Notes: generated by a model not told the origin, from the sequence alone. A DNA stretch of 64,000 nt from Streptomyces altiplanensis (GCA_003719395.1 RHMC01000002.1:62001-126000); one strand, 5' to 3'. Positions 46,640 to 56,648 are shown, counted from the stretch's first letter. A program made the numbers and translations.

Positions 46640-47823
46640 ATGAGACTCCGTGCCACTGCCAGTCGGCGACTGCCCTCCTGCTGACACTGGTCGCCGGGCT
46701 GGGAGCCACCCGGGCTCCGGCACACGAGCCACCGGAGCCGTGCGCGGCTTCCGTGCCCTACCGGTCGGGGACGTCCGGATACCACACCTTCCGCATCCCG
46801 GCCGCGCTCCACGTGCCCGGCGGTGCGCTGCTCGCCTTCGCCGAGGGCCGGCGGAACTCCTCCGCCGACGACGGCGACATCGATCTGGTCCTGCGGCGCT
46901 CACTCGACGGCGGATGCACCTGGCAGCCGATGCAGTTGGTCGCCGACGCCGGGAAGGACACGGTCGGCAACCCCGTTCCGGTGATCGACCCCCGCACCGG
47001 AGACATCGTTCTGCTGACCTGCCGGACGACCGGTGGTGCCACGAAGCGGCAGGTGATGTCCGGGAAGGCCGCCGCCTCGGTGCGCCGCGTGTACGTCCAG
47101 CGGAGTGCCGACGGCGGCAGGACCTGGTCCGCGCAGCGGGACATCACCGGATCGGTCAAGTCCGCGGACTGGCGCTGGTACGCCGTCGGTCCCGGCCATG
47201 CGGTCGCCCTGCGGCACGAAAGCCACCGGGGCCGGCTGCTGGTGCCCGCGAACCACAGTTCGGGCACGACAGGACTCAGCGGCGCGCACTCGCTCTACAG
47301 CGACGACGGCGGGCACACCTGGCACATCGGGTACGTGAGCGGGTCGGTCAGCGGCCCGCTCTCGCTCAACGAGAGCACGCTGGCCGAGCTCCCGGACGGC
47401 ACGGTCTACATCAACGCCCGCGACCACGACCGGACGGCCGGGGGAACCCGTGCGGACGCCTACCAGTGCCGACGGCGGTCTCACCCTGTCGGTTCCCTTC
47501 CGGCCGCAGCCCCGGCTGACGGGACCGACGGTCCAGGGCAGCGTGCTTCAGGTCTCCGGCCGGCCGTGGAAGAAGGGGCCGTTGCTGTACTCCGGGCCGT
47601 CCCACCCGGACAGGCGGCTCCGGATGCAGGTGCGTGCCAGCGACGACGGCGGCCGGTCGTGGCGGCCGGTGTGGTCGGTCTCAAAGGACCCGGCCGGCTA
47701 CTCGGACCTGGTGCAGACGGGCGCGTCCGCCGTCGGCCTGCTCTACGAGACGGGACCGCTGGCCTCCCACGACACCATCCGCTTCACACCACTGCCCTCG
47801 GAGCACACCGTCGCGTGGCGTGA
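46640..47823 (+). CDS. Secreted sialidase (GH33), frameshifted
   Basis: An exo-alpha-sialidase of about 395 residues. The signal peptide is split by a shift near 46655 (MRLRATAS, then ATALLLTLVAGLGATRA). The propeller begins with the FRIP motif (GTSGYHTFRIPAALH). Five Asp-box-like repeats follow: SLDGGCTW, SADGGRTW, SDDGGHTW, and after a shift near 47455 SADGGLTL and SDDGGRSW. LNESTLAELPDGTVYINARD includes the catalytic-Glu region. HDTIRFTPL is the last strand. The exact stop is unclear because the two possible frames end differently. Cleaves terminal sialic acids from host or environmental glycans. Confidence 0.85.
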
Positions 47824-47884
47824 CGGCGACGGCCGTCCGGAGGGTGAAAGGACGGGGGCGCAGGAGCCGGTGGCCCGGATCCCG

Positions 47885-48640
47885 TCATGCGTGGGACAGC
47901 GCGAAGGACACCAGGAACCCGCTGACCGTGATCAGGCCGATCGCCAGATGGGCGTCCTCGAAGGCCTCCGGGATCATGGTGTCGGCGATCATCGCCAGGA
48001 TCGCGCCGGCCGCCACTGCCGTCACCGCCGCCACCACGCCGGTCGGCAACCCCCCGACCACGGCGTAGCCGAGCACCGCGGAGACCGTGCTGGCGGCGGC
48101 GATCGCGCCCCAGATGCCGAAGACGTACTTCTTGCCGCGGCCGGCCTTGCGCATCCCCGCAGAACTCGAAAGGCCCTCGGGCACGTTGCTGATGAACACC
48201 GCCGCCACCGTCACCACGCTGACGGCCCCGCCGTCGACCAGGCTGACGCCGATCACCGCCGACTCCGGCACACCGTCCAGCAGGGCGCCCAGCGCCAGGG
48301 CCAGGCCGGAACCGGCCTGCTGGGACTCCGACGGCTGGGACCGCCGGTGCCCGGACCGCTTGCGGTGCCGGGCACCCCGGCGCGCCAGCCACACGTTTCC
48401 CGCCGTATAGGCCACCGCCCCGCCCACCGTCCCGAGCGCCGCCGGGACCAGCCCTGCCTGGACGTACGCCTCCTGGACCAGCTCGAAGGACACGGCAGAC
48501 AGAAGCACCCCCGCGCCGAACGCCATGACCGACGCCACCACCCACTGCGGGACCCGCACCCCGTACCCGAACACCGCTCCGAGCAGAAGAGCCGACCCGG
48601 CCACCAGCCCCCACATTCCTGCCTGCACCACTTCGCTCAT
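47885..48640 (-). CDS. ZIP-family divalent metal transporter
   Basis: A complete 251-residue membrane protein with about eight helices. It opens MSEVVQAGMWGLVAGSALLL. The metal-binding helix motifs are ALGALLDGVPESAVIG and AVFISNVPEGLSSSAGMR, variants of the ZIP HxxPE/N-x-P-E-G motifs. A short His/Arg-rich loop (RHRKRSGHRRSQ) sits between them, possibly a metal sensor. DTMIPEAFED is the next conserved helix. Probably imports Zn or another divalent metal. Unbroken. Confidence 0.85.
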   Translation of the reverse strand: MSEVVQAGMWGLVAGSALLLGAVFGYGVRVPQWVVASVMAFGAGVLLSAVSFELVQEAYVQAGLVPAALGTVGGAVAYTAGNVWLARRGARHRKRSGHRRSQPSESQQAGSGLALALGALLDGVPESAVIGVSLVDGGAVSVVTVAAVFISNVPEGLSSSAGMRKAGRGKKYVFGIWGAIAAASTVSAVLGYAVVGGLPTGVVAAVTAVAAGAILAMIADTMIPEAFEDAHLAIGLITVSGFLVSFALSHA

Positions 48641-48782
48641 GCCCCCCGTTTACCCCACAAGCCCACCTGAACAGCCGGAACGCGGTGCCACGCACACCAA
48701 CGGACCCGCCCGCCCGGGGACCGGCCTTCCCTGTTCCCCTTTCCGCTGGCGTCGCACCGCCCCGGCACGCAGACTTGACGGC

Positions 48783-49454
48783 ATGTCGGGCAAGCGAAGC
48801 GCGGGGCTCCTCCTGTTCCGGTCCTCGAGAACGGGGGTCGAGGTGCTCATCGGTCACATGGGCGGCCCGTTCTGGAGCGGCCGTGACACCGGGGCCTGGT
48901 CGATCCCCAAGGGCGAGTACGAACCGGACGAGACGCCCGAGGCGGCCGCTCGCCGGGAGTTCACGGAGGAACTCGGCCTGCCGGTGCCCGACGGCGAACT
49001 GGTGCCGCTCGGAGAGTCCCGCCAGGCGAGCGGCAAGATCGTCACGGTCTGGGCGATCGAGGCGGATCTCGACCCCGCCCTGGCGGTCTTCGGGACGTTC
49101 ACCATGGAGTGGCCGAGAGGGTCCGGTGTCCGGCGCGAGTTCCCCGAGATCGACCGGGCCGCATGGTGCACGCCCGAAAGCGCCCACGACCGGCTCGTGA
49201 CCGGCCAGCGCGTCTTCCTCGACCGGCTCGCCCAGTTCCTGCGGGACAGCCGTTCGCCGTCACCACCGGGCGGGAGCCCCGGTCCGCGAAGCCCGCGCCG
49301 CCGCCCTGTCCAAGGCGCAGTGCGACCGCTCGGACCCGCGGGTCAGGGCATCAGCGCGTACGCCTCCCTCCCGCCGATCCGGACGGCGGGCCGCCCGTGC
49401 CGGCGGTGCCCGTCAGGCGCAAGTGGCGGGGCCGGACGCCCGCCGGGAGCGTGA
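48783..49454 (+). CDS. Nudix hydrolase, extended C-terminus
   Basis: Starts MSGKRSAGLLLFRSSRTGVE. The Nudix box GEYEPDETPEAAARREFTEE LG is complete with all metal-binding Glu residues, and WSIPKGEY precedes it. The catalytic domain ends near FLDRLAQFLRD (about residue 155), the normal length. The last 65 or so residues are Pro/Arg-rich and non-family, so the true stop near 49250 has probably been lost by a frame shift. Substrate is a nucleoside diphosphate derivative of unknown kind. Confidence 0.85.
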   Translation: MSGKRSAGLLLFRSSRTGVEVLIGHMGGPFWSGRDTGAWSIPKGEYEPDETPEAAARREFTEELGLPVPDGELVPLGESRQASGKIVTVWAIEADLDPALAVFGTFTMEWPRGSGVRREFPEIDRAAWCTPESAHDRLVTGQRVFLDRLAQFLRDSRSPSPPGGSPGPRSPRRRPVQGAVRPLGPAGQGISAYASLPPIRTAGRPCRRCPSGASGGAGRPPGA

Positions 49455-49472
49455 CGGTGACGGGATTCCCGG

Positions 49473-50968
49473 TCACCGGGCCGGCCGGACCCCGGGCCGG
49501 TGCGCGTGCGGGACCGCCTCGCCCCACTGGGCGCGTGCCCCGTCGAGCGCGGAGCGGTAGGCGGCGTAGCCGTCCTCGTACACCGCGCGTGACGCCCGGC
49601 GCGGCTCCACGGTGCGAAACGACTGCGGCTTCCTCTCCGGGCCTTCACCGAGGAAGCGGCGTGCCACCCGTACGGCGCCGAGCGCGCCCACCTCGTTCTC
49701 CTGCGGGATGCGGACCGGACGCCCCAGGATGTCGGCGAAGAGCCGCGCCCACGGGCCGGAGCGGGTGCCGCCGCCGCAGGCCGCGAGGGTGCCGGTGAGA
49801 CCGGCGGCCTCCAGGCAGTGGCGGGCGGCGTAACCGATGGCCTCGCACATGGCACGTACGGCGTCGGCGCGGGTGTGCGCGAGCGTGAGTCCGTCGAAGC
49901 GGCCCCTGGCCGCCGGGTCCACGAAGGGGGCGCGCTCGCCCGCGTCGGAGAGGAACGGCAGCGCGGTGACGCCCTTCGCGCCCGGCGGGCTGTCGGCGAG
50001 CAGTCGGTCGAGGTCGGCCGTGGTGGCGCCGGTGAGGGCGAGGAACCATTCGAGGGCGGCGGTGCCGACCATCGCGGGCATCGCCCGCAGCCAGCGGCCG
50101 GGATCCGGGGTGCACAGCCACATGCCGGCCGGTTCGGCGGAGCCGTCCGTCCGGACGCGGGGCGGTCCCCAGGACCTGGCAGGCGAGGGTGGTGCCGACG
50201 ATCAGCAGTCCGTCGCCCACGTCGCGTACGCCGCTGCCTATCGCGCAGGCTGGCAGGTCGTACGGCCCCGCGGTGAGGGGCAGTCCGGCGGCAGCCCCAG
50301 CAGGCCGGCGCCGTGGGCGTCGAGGGCCAGGACGGTTCCGGGCGCGGCGGGGGCGGGCAGCAGGTGCGCCTGGGCCTCCAGTCCGCAGGCGGCGAGCGCC
50401 TTGGGCGCGTACGTGCGGCTCACCGGGTCGAGGAAGGGCAGGGTCGCGTCGGAGGCGTCCACGCTGACGCGGCCGGTGAGGCGCTGGGCGACGGCGTCCA
50501 CGCAGTAACCGGCGGTGGCCGCGCGACGGAGGGTCTGCGGCTCGTGTTCCTGAAGGTGGGCGAGGAGCGGGGCGTGGCAGCCGGGGAACATGCCGGAGCC
50601 GGTGTGCCCGTACACCTCCTGGACCGTGCCGTTCTCCAGCAGCGCGGCGACGAGGTCCGAGGCGCGGCCGTCCATCCAGGAGATGGCGGGCCGGACCGCG
50701 CGGCCGTCCGCGTCGCGCAGCCACAGCCCGTCGCCCTGGCCGGTGAGGGCGAGCGCGGCGGGTGGTCCGGCGAGTGCGGCGGTGGTTTCCCGTACGACTT
50801 CGGCGACCGTACGGACGACGTCGTCGAGGTCCTGCTCGACGCGGCCGGCCAGGGCAGGCGCACCACGCTGCTGCGGCGGGCGGCCGAGGCCAGTGGGGTG
50901 TTTTCGCCGTCGAAGGCGACGGCTTTGGTGACGGAGGTGCCGATGTCGACGCCGATGATCACGCTCAT
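49473..50968 (-). CDS. FGGY-family carbohydrate kinase 1, several frameshifts
   Basis: A sugar kinase of about 498 residues. It opens MSVIIGVDIGTSVTKAVAFD (phosphate-1 motif DIGTS), then after a shift ALALTGQGDGLWLRDADGRA, ISWMDGRASDLVAALLENGT and FPGCHAPLLAHLQEHEPQTL. Near 50280 it shifts again to YDLPACAIGSGVRDVGDGLL, and near 50150 again to FLALTGATTADLDRLLADSP and ALPFLSDAGERAPFVDPAAR. The adenosine-motif region is LAACGGGTRSGPWARLFADI. Its start overlaps the dehydrogenase stop (ATGA). Closest to xylulo-, erythrulo- or LsrK-type kinases; substrate unknown. Confidence 0.82.
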
Positions 50969-52006
50969 GGGCGCGCGGCCTCCTGGACCTCGGGATTGGC
51001 CGGGTGGGCGAGCTTCTCTCCGCGTACGAAGCGGCCGGCCTCGGCGGCGGTGATGGCGGCGGCGCGGTGCGCGGTCTGCCGGGTGGCGCCGGCCAGGTGC
51101 GGGGCGGTGACGACGTTCGGGGCGTCGTGCAACGGCCAGTCGGCGGGCGGCGGTTCGATGTCGTGCACGTCGAGGGCGAGAGCGCCGAGGCGGCCACTCC
51201 TCAGCAGCTCCGGCAGTGGGGCGTAGTCGAGGAGGCCGCCGCGGGCGGAGTTGACCAGCACCGCGCCTTCGGGGAGCAGGCCGAGCTTGGTGGCGTCGAT
51301 GAGGTGGTGGGTCTCGGGGGTGAGGCGGGCGTGCAGGCTCTCCACGCTGCTGCGGCGCAGGAGTTCGTCGAGCTCGACCGGTTCCACGCCCTCCGCGCGG
51401 CGGCCGCCGGGTCGGTGTAGGGGTCGGCGACCAGGACGTGGGAGCCGAAGGCGCGCAGGACGCGGGCGACGATGCGGCCGATGGCGCCGTAGCCGACGAG
51501 CCCGACGGTGGCGCCGTCGAGCTCGATGCCCCCCTCGTCGTACGCGTAGAAGTCGCCGCGCCACTTTCCGCGCTTGAGTTCGGCGTCGGCGGTGGTGATG
51601 CGGCGCATTCCTGGAGCATCAGGCCGATGGCGAACTGGCGGCGGCGGGGGGCGTTGCGGCCGGGGGCGAAGGAGACGGCGACGCCGTGGCGGGTGGCGGC
51701 GGCGAGGTCGACGTTGACCGGGCCGCCGCGGGAGACGGCGACCATGCGCAGGTCCGGGCAGGCCGTGAAGACCTTCTCGGTGAACGGCGCCATCTGGGTC
51801 ACGCAGATCTCGGCGCCGTCCAGCGCCTCGGCCATCTGTTCCTCCGTGCCGCTCGCCTCCTGGACGTCACCGACCGGGCCGAAGGGTTCGTGCGGCCAGG
51901 GCAGGGTGAGTTCGGTGATCTCCGGGGCGGATCCGAGCTCTTCGCGCAGGGCGGTGCACAGGAGGTCGGGGCGTACGAAATGATCGCCGGCGGCGAGGAT
52001 GCGCAT
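50965..52006 (-). CDS. D-2-hydroxyacid dehydrogenase family protein, frameshifted
   Basis: About 347 residues. It opens MRILAAGDHFVRPDLLCTAL in one frame, with DLRMVAVSRGGPVNVDLAAA. The frame changes near 51610 to ELKRGKWRGDFYAYDEGGIE and VGLVGYGAIGRIVARVLRAF (NAD GxGxxG). It changes again near 51400 to LLRRSSVESLHARLTPETHH and VLVNSARGGLLDYAPLPELL (catalytic Arg region), then ALDVHDIEPPPADW (Glu) and NVVTAPHLAGAT (His). All three catalytic residues are present. It heads a leftward two-gene operon with FGGY kinase 1. The SerA-like fold suggests oxidation of a 2-hydroxyacid phosphate or sugar acid. Confidence 0.82.
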
Positions 52007-52083
52007 GGGGCGGGCCCTTCTCGGGGGTCGCGGTGGCGCCGGGCTCCAGCAGTGCCACAACGCCACTAACACTGGCGCTGATA

Positions 52084-52114
52084 GATTTAACATCATTGCT
52101 TTGAAGAAGCAATG
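52084..52114. promoter_or_regulatory. DeoR-cluster promoter element, copy 1
   Basis: An 8-base perfect inverted repeat (CATTGCTT-TGAAG-AAGCAATG, 52094-52114). On the minus strand it also begins GCTTCTTCAAAG, followed by GTTAAATC near 52084-52091. A similar string faces the MFS operon at 53589. It lies between the divergent dehydrogenase and phosphatase genes. Confidence 0.55.
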
Positions 52115-52167
52115 CACCACCGGCACGGCCCCGGTCCGCGTCGGCCGCTCGCGAGGGAGAGATTTCG

Positions 52168-52811
52168 ATGACGTCCCGGCTGCTGCTCGTACGGCACGGA
52201 GAGACCGAATGGCACGCGGAGAACCGGTACGCCGGCATCTCCGACGTCGCGCTGACCGAGAAGGGGCTGCGGCAGGCGGAGGAGCTCGGGGGCTGGGCGA
52301 AGCGGCGCGGCGTCGACGCCGTGGCCTGTTCGCCGTCAGCCGGGCCCGGCTGACCGCCCGGCCGGCCGCCGAGGTTCTCGGCGTGGAGCCGGAGGTCGTC
52401 GAGGGGCTGCGCGAGAGTGGACTTCGGCTGGGGGGAGGGCCGCACCATCGCGGAGATGGCAGCCGAGGATCCCGAGGCCGTACGGCGCTTCCTCGAGGAC
52501 GGCGAGCGCGGCGCCTTCGCCGGATCGGAGCCGCCGTCCGAGGCCGCGGCCCGCGCCTCGGTCGCGCTGCGCGGCCTCGCGCGCAAGCACCCGGGCGGCA
52601 CGGTCCTGGTGGTGGCGCACAACACGCTGCTGCGCATGGCGCTGTGCGCGATGCTCTCCATCCCGGTCGGCCGCTACCGCCTGGTGTTCCCCCGGCTGGA
52701 CAACGCGGCGTCACCGAGATCGAGGTGACGGACACCCACACCGCCCTGCGGTCGCTCAACGTCCCCACCTGGGCGCCCCTGCCCGGCGGTACGCGAAACT
52801 TGGGCACATGA
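52168..52811 (+). CDS. Histidine phosphatase (CobC/PGAM-like), frameshifted
   Basis: About 214 residues. It opens MTSRLLLVRHGETEWHAENR with the RHGE catalytic motif. Shifts near 52340, 52420 and 52712 are needed to connect ARLTARPAAEVLGVEPEVVE, DFGWGEGRTIAEMAAEDPEA and VLVVAHNTLLRMALCAMLSI (second catalytic His) with VTEIEVTDTHTALRSLNVPT. The stop overlaps the DeoR start by ATGA, so both are one transcript. Likely a dephosphorylating enzyme for a sugar phosphate of this pathway (inference from position). Confidence 0.82.
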
Positions 52812-53581
52812 CGACGACCGGCGCGGAAGCCCGCAGGCAGATCATCACCGAGCACGTACTGGAACACGGGACGGCGAGCGGGGCCGAGCTCGCGGAGCTC
52901 ACCCGCGTGAGCCTGATGACGGTCCACCGGGACCTGGACGAGCTGGCCAGGCGCGGGGTGCTGCGCCGCTTCCGGGGCGGGGTCTCCGCGCTGCCGTCGA
53001 CGGTCTTCGAGTCGAATCTCGACTACCGGCTCGGCGTCAACACGGCCGAGAAGGAGGCCATCGCGAGGACCGCCGCCGACCTGGTCGAGCCGGGCATGTC
53101 GGTGATGCTGGACGACTCCACGACCGCGCTCGCGCTGGCCCGGCTGCTGGTGGACCACGCCCCGCTGACCGTGGTGACCAATGCCCGGCGGGTCATCGAC
53201 CTGTTCGTCGGCCGGGAGGACATACGCCTGATCTCGCTGGGCGGGGAGTATTCGCACCCCCACGACTCCTTCCTGGGCGTGCCCTGCCTGGAGGCCATAG
53301 AGGCGCTCTCGGTGGACATGGTGCTGGTCTCCACCTCGGCGATGGACGCCCGGATGACGTACCACCAGGAGCAGGACGTGGTGCTGGTCAAGCGGGCCAT
53401 GCTGGCCTCGGGCACCCGCAAGGTGCTGCTGATGGACCGCACGAAGCTGGCCAGGACCGCGCTGCACCGGCTCGGCCCGCTCGACGACTTCCACCATCTG
53501 GTGGTGGACGACGGGGTGGACGGGGACCTGCTGGCCGCACTGAGGGAACGTACGGACGTCCGAGTCGCGCCCACCGGCTGA
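52808..53581 (+). CDS. DeoR-family transcriptional regulator
   Basis: A complete 257-residue repressor. The winged helix reads ASGAELAELTRVSLMTVHRD and LDELARRGVLRRFRGGVSAL, the DeoR signature. The ribose-phosphate-isomerase-like effector domain contains LDDSTTALALARLLVDHAPL, TVVTNARRVIDLFVG and VLLMDRTKLARTALHRLGPL, which binds phosphorylated sugars. It probably controls the divergent dehydrogenase/kinase operon and the downstream permease/kinase operon, both of which carry a similar promoter element. Confidence 0.93.
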   Translation: MTTTGAEARRQIITEHVLEHGTASGAELAELTRVSLMTVHRDLDELARRGVLRRFRGGVSALPSTVFESNLDYRLGVNTAEKEAIARTAADLVEPGMSVMLDDSTTALALARLLVDHAPLTVVTNARRVIDLFVGREDIRLISLGGEYSHPHDSFLGVPCLEAIEALSVDMVLVSTSAMDARMTYHQEQDVVLVKRAMLASGTRKVLLMDRTKLARTALHRLGPLDDFHHLVVDDGVDGDLLAALRERTDVRVAPTG

Positions 53582-53588
53582 CAACAAG

Positions 53589-53616
53589 GCTTCTTAAAGT
53601 ATTGCGTGTTAATTTC
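53589..53616. promoter_or_regulatory. DeoR-cluster promoter element, copy 2
   Basis: GCTTCTTAAAG, then GTGTTAATTTC, oriented toward the permease gene. It aligns with the element at 52084-52110 read toward the dehydrogenase gene (GCTTCTTCAAAG... GTTAAATC), with one internal gap. Confidence 0.5.
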
Positions 53617-53692
53617 ACAGAGGTCATGATGCATTCCCGTCGCGGCTGTACGTCCGCGGGCCCATCGGCACCTCACTGTGGAGGCACGAGCA

Positions 53693-55045
53693 ATGAGCAG
53701 CACGGCCGCGTCCGCCGGACGCACCCCGCCCGCCGTACGGCGCACGGAGACGGTCTGGGACCGCATCGGCATCCCCCGGCCTCTCCTCTTCGGCTTCGTC
53801 GGCGTCCTGATCTTCATGATCGGCGACGGGGTCGAATCCGGCTTCATCGCACCGTTCATCGAGGGCAACGGCGCCGGCAGCGAGGTCCGGGCGAGCTATG
53901 TGATCACGGCGTACGGCGTCACGGTCATGCTCGCCTCCTGGCTGTCGGGCGCCCTGTCCGAACTGTGGGGCCCGCGGCGGGTGATGCAGCTGGGACTCGC
54001 CATCTGGATCGTCTTCGACATCCTCTTCCTCGCCCTCGGCGCCGCCCAGGACAACTACGCGCTGATGCTGGTCTTCTACGGCCTGCGCGGCTTCGGCTAT
54101 CCGCTCTTCGCCTTCTCGTTCCTCGTGTGGGTCACGGCCACCGCCCCGGTGGCCCGGCTCGGCGCGGCCGTCGGCTGGTTCTACTTCGCCTTCACCGGCG
54201 GACTGCCCACCCTCGGCTCGCTCACCGCGTCCGTCACCAACCCGCTCTTCGGGAAGTTCGGCACGCTGTGGGTCGCGCTCGCCCTGATCGCGATCGGCGG
54301 CGCCTTCTGCCTCCTCGGCGTACGCGAGAGGACCGGGTACTCCCGGCTCGCGCCGCCCGGGGTGAAGCCGGTCCAGTCGCTGGCCCGCAGCCTGTCCATC
54401 GCCTGGAGCAACCCGAAAGTCGCCGTCGGCTGCGTCGTGCGCGTCATCAACACCGCTCCGCAGTTCGGCCTCTGGGTGATCCTCCCGGCGTTCTTCACCG
54501 ACGAGATGGGCTTCACCGACGGCGACTGGCTGCGCCTGCTGTCGATCATGTTCGCCACCAACATCTTCTTCAACCTGCTCTTCGGAGTGGTCAGCGACCG
54601 GATCGGCTGGCGCACCACCATCGGCTGGTTCGGCGCGGTCGGCTGCGCGCTGAGCGTCCTCGCCCTGTACTTCGTGCCCAAGCTGCTGACCGACAACTAC
54701 TGGGTCGCGGTCGGTGTCGGCATGGTGTACGGCGCCACGCTCGCCGGGTTCGTACCGATCTCCGCGCTGATGCCGTCCCTGGCCCCCGAGAACAAGGGCG
54801 GCGCGATGGCGCTCCTCAACCTCGGCGCGGGCGGCGCGGCCTTCGTGGGGCCCGCGATCGTCTCGCTGTTCCTCGGCCCGCTGGGCCGGGACGGCGTCGT
54901 ACTGATCTTCGCCGGCCTGTACGTCGTCGCCGCCGTGCTGACGCTCTTCCTGAAGCTGCCGAGGGCGTCGGAGGAGGCCATCGTGCAGGGCAAGTCCCTC
55001 CAGGAGGCCGCCGCCGAACCGGTCGCCGCCCGCGCCACCACCTGA
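53693..55045 (+). CDS. RbtT/DalT/CsbX-family MFS polyol permease
   Basis: A complete 450-residue 12-helix carrier. The start ATG follows GGAGG with an 8-base spacer. FGFVGVLIFMIGDGVESGFI and APFIEGNGAGSEVRASYVIT match the ribitol/D-arabinitol permease group (RbtT/DalT/CsbX). LSELWGPRRVMQLGLAIWIV is the loop 2-3 motif, and NYALMLVFYGLRGFGYPLFA follows. Likely imports a polyol or sugar acid for the adjoining kinases. Unbroken, in contrast to most neighbours. Confidence 0.9.
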   Translation: MSSTAASAGRTPPAVRRTETVWDRIGIPRPLLFGFVGVLIFMIGDGVESGFIAPFIEGNGAGSEVRASYVITAYGVTVMLASWLSGALSELWGPRRVMQLGLAIWIVFDILFLALGAAQDNYALMLVFYGLRGFGYPLFAFSFLVWVTATAPVARLGAAVGWFYFAFTGGLPTLGSLTASVTNPLFGKFGTLWVALALIAIGGAFCLLGVRERTGYSRLAPPGVKPVQSLARSLSIAWSNPKVAVGCVVRVINTAPQFGLWVILPAFFTDEMGFTDGDWLRLLSIMFATNIFFNLLFGVVSDRIGWRTTIGWFGAVGCALSVLALYFVPKLLTDNYWVAVGVGMVYGATLAGFVPISALMPSLAPENKGGAMALLNLGAGGAAFVGPAIVSLFLGPLGRDGVVLIFAGLYVVAAVLTLFLKLPRASEEAIVQGKSLQEAAAEPVAARATT

Positions 55046-55098
55046 CCCCGCACCCGCGTACCACGCATGCACGCGTACCCGAAAGGACCGGCCCGCCC

Positions 55099-56648
55099 AT
55101 GAGCAGCACCGCCGACGCACCCCGCTCCCCCGCCCCCGTCGTGGCCGGCATCGATGTGGCCACCGCCGCGGTGAGAGTGGTGTGCGCCGACGCCCGGGGG
55201 CAGGTCCTCGCCGAGGGGGCGGGCTCCGCTGCCCCAGCCGGTACGCGGCGCGGGCGGCCACAGCGAGCAGGACGCCCGCGCCTGGTGGCCCGCGCCGCCG
55301 CCGCCCTCGCGGCAGGCCACGGCCGCGCTGCCCGGCGGCGGCCGGGAGGTCCTGGCGGTCGCCGTGTCCGCCACCTCCGGGACGCTGGTCCTGGCGGACG
55401 CGGACGGGGAGCCCGTAGGCCCGGCCCTGATGTACGTCGACCGGCGGCCGCCGGCCTCAACGCCAAGGCGCAGGGGCTGGGCGCGCCGCGGTGGCGGGCC
55501 CTGGGCCTGACCGTCGGCCCGACGGCCGCGCTCGGAAAGCTCGTCTGGTACGCGAACCGCTCCCGCCCCGGCCGGCTCCTCCTGCACACCCCGGACCTGC
55601 TCGGCCACCGGCTGACCGGGCACCCGGTGGCCACCGACTGGAGTCACGCGCTCAAGACCGGCTACGACCCGCGCGCGGGCGAGTGGGCCACCGAGGTGTT
55701 CGACGCCTTCGGTGTCTCCTCCGGCCTCCTGCCCGCCGTGCGGGCCCCCGGCACGGAGGCCGGCACGGTCTCGGCGCGGGCGGCGGCCGAGCCGGCCTGC
55801 CCGTCGGCTGCCGGGTCCGCCTCGGCATGACGGACGGATGCGCGGGCCAGATCGCCACGGGCGCCGTGGAGCCGGGACAGTTCGTGGGCGTACTGGGGAC
55901 GACGTACGTCCTCAAGGGCGTCACCCGGGAGCTGGTCACCGACCCGGCGGGCGCCCTCTACAGCCATCGCCACCCCGACGGCTGGTGGCTGCCGGGCGGC
56001 GCCTCGAACACCGGTGGCGAGGCGCTCGCCCGGCGTGGACCCGGCCCGCCTGCCCGGCCTGGACGCGGCGGCGGACGCCCGTGGTCCGGCTTCGTACCTG
56101 GAGTACCCGCTGCGCCGTGAGGGCGAGCGGTTCCCGTTCGTCTGCGGCGAGGCGCGCGGTTTTCGCACCGGTACGCCGCAGGACGAGGCGGACCGGCACC
56201 GGGCGGCGCTGGAGGGCGTGGCCTTTCTGGAGCGCCTCGCCCTGGAACACGTCCAGCGCTGGGCGTCGAGGTGCGGGGCCCCCTGCACGCGGCGGGCGGC
56301 GGCAGCCGCAGCGACCTGTGGACCCGGATCCGCGCCACGGTCCTGGGCAGACCGCTGCGCGTCGCCGAGCGGGCCGAAACCGCGTTCGGGGCGGCCCTGC
56401 TCGCCGCCGCCGGCACCCTCCACCCGGACCTCTCCGCGAGCGCGCGCGGGATGACGGCAGCGGGGCGGCCGGTCGATCCGGTGGAGCGGGAGCGGGCGGC
56501 GCTGGACGAGTCGTACGACCTCGTCGCGCAGCTGCGCGCACGGGGCTGGCTGGCCCGCGCCGGGACCACGCAGATGCGGACCGCGCGGGGTACGGAGACC
56601 CTGGAGGGGTGGGGGCTACACAGCGAGGAGGCTGACCCATGTCGATGA
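55099..56648 (+). CDS. FGGY-family carbohydrate kinase 2, several frameshifts
   Basis: A second FGGY kinase of about 515 residues, opening MSSTADAPRSPAPVVAGIDV with the phosphate-1 loop GIDVATAAVRVV. At least four shifts are needed. Family segments are LGAPRWRALGLTVGPTAALG, HTPDLLGHRLTGHPVATDWS, GMTDGCAGQIATGAVEPGQF plus VGVLGTTYVLKGVTRE, RREGERFPFVCGEARGFRTG and EVRGPLHAAGGGSRSDLWTR (adenosine motif). It belongs to a different subgroup from kinase 1. The last codons run to 56648 and overlap the next small gene. AAGGA precedes the ATG. Substrate unknown. Confidence 0.8.

Noticed and set aside
50420..53587. Open frame of more than 1000 codons on the minus strand
   Set aside because: It covers intact DeoR coding sequence on the plus strand and joins unrelated gene pieces; only short parts of it are real (starts of the dehydrogenase and kinase).
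53624..55261. Long Glu/Asp/Arg-rich minus-strand frame of 545 codons
   Set aside because: It is fully antisense to the intact MFS permease and has shadow-type composition.
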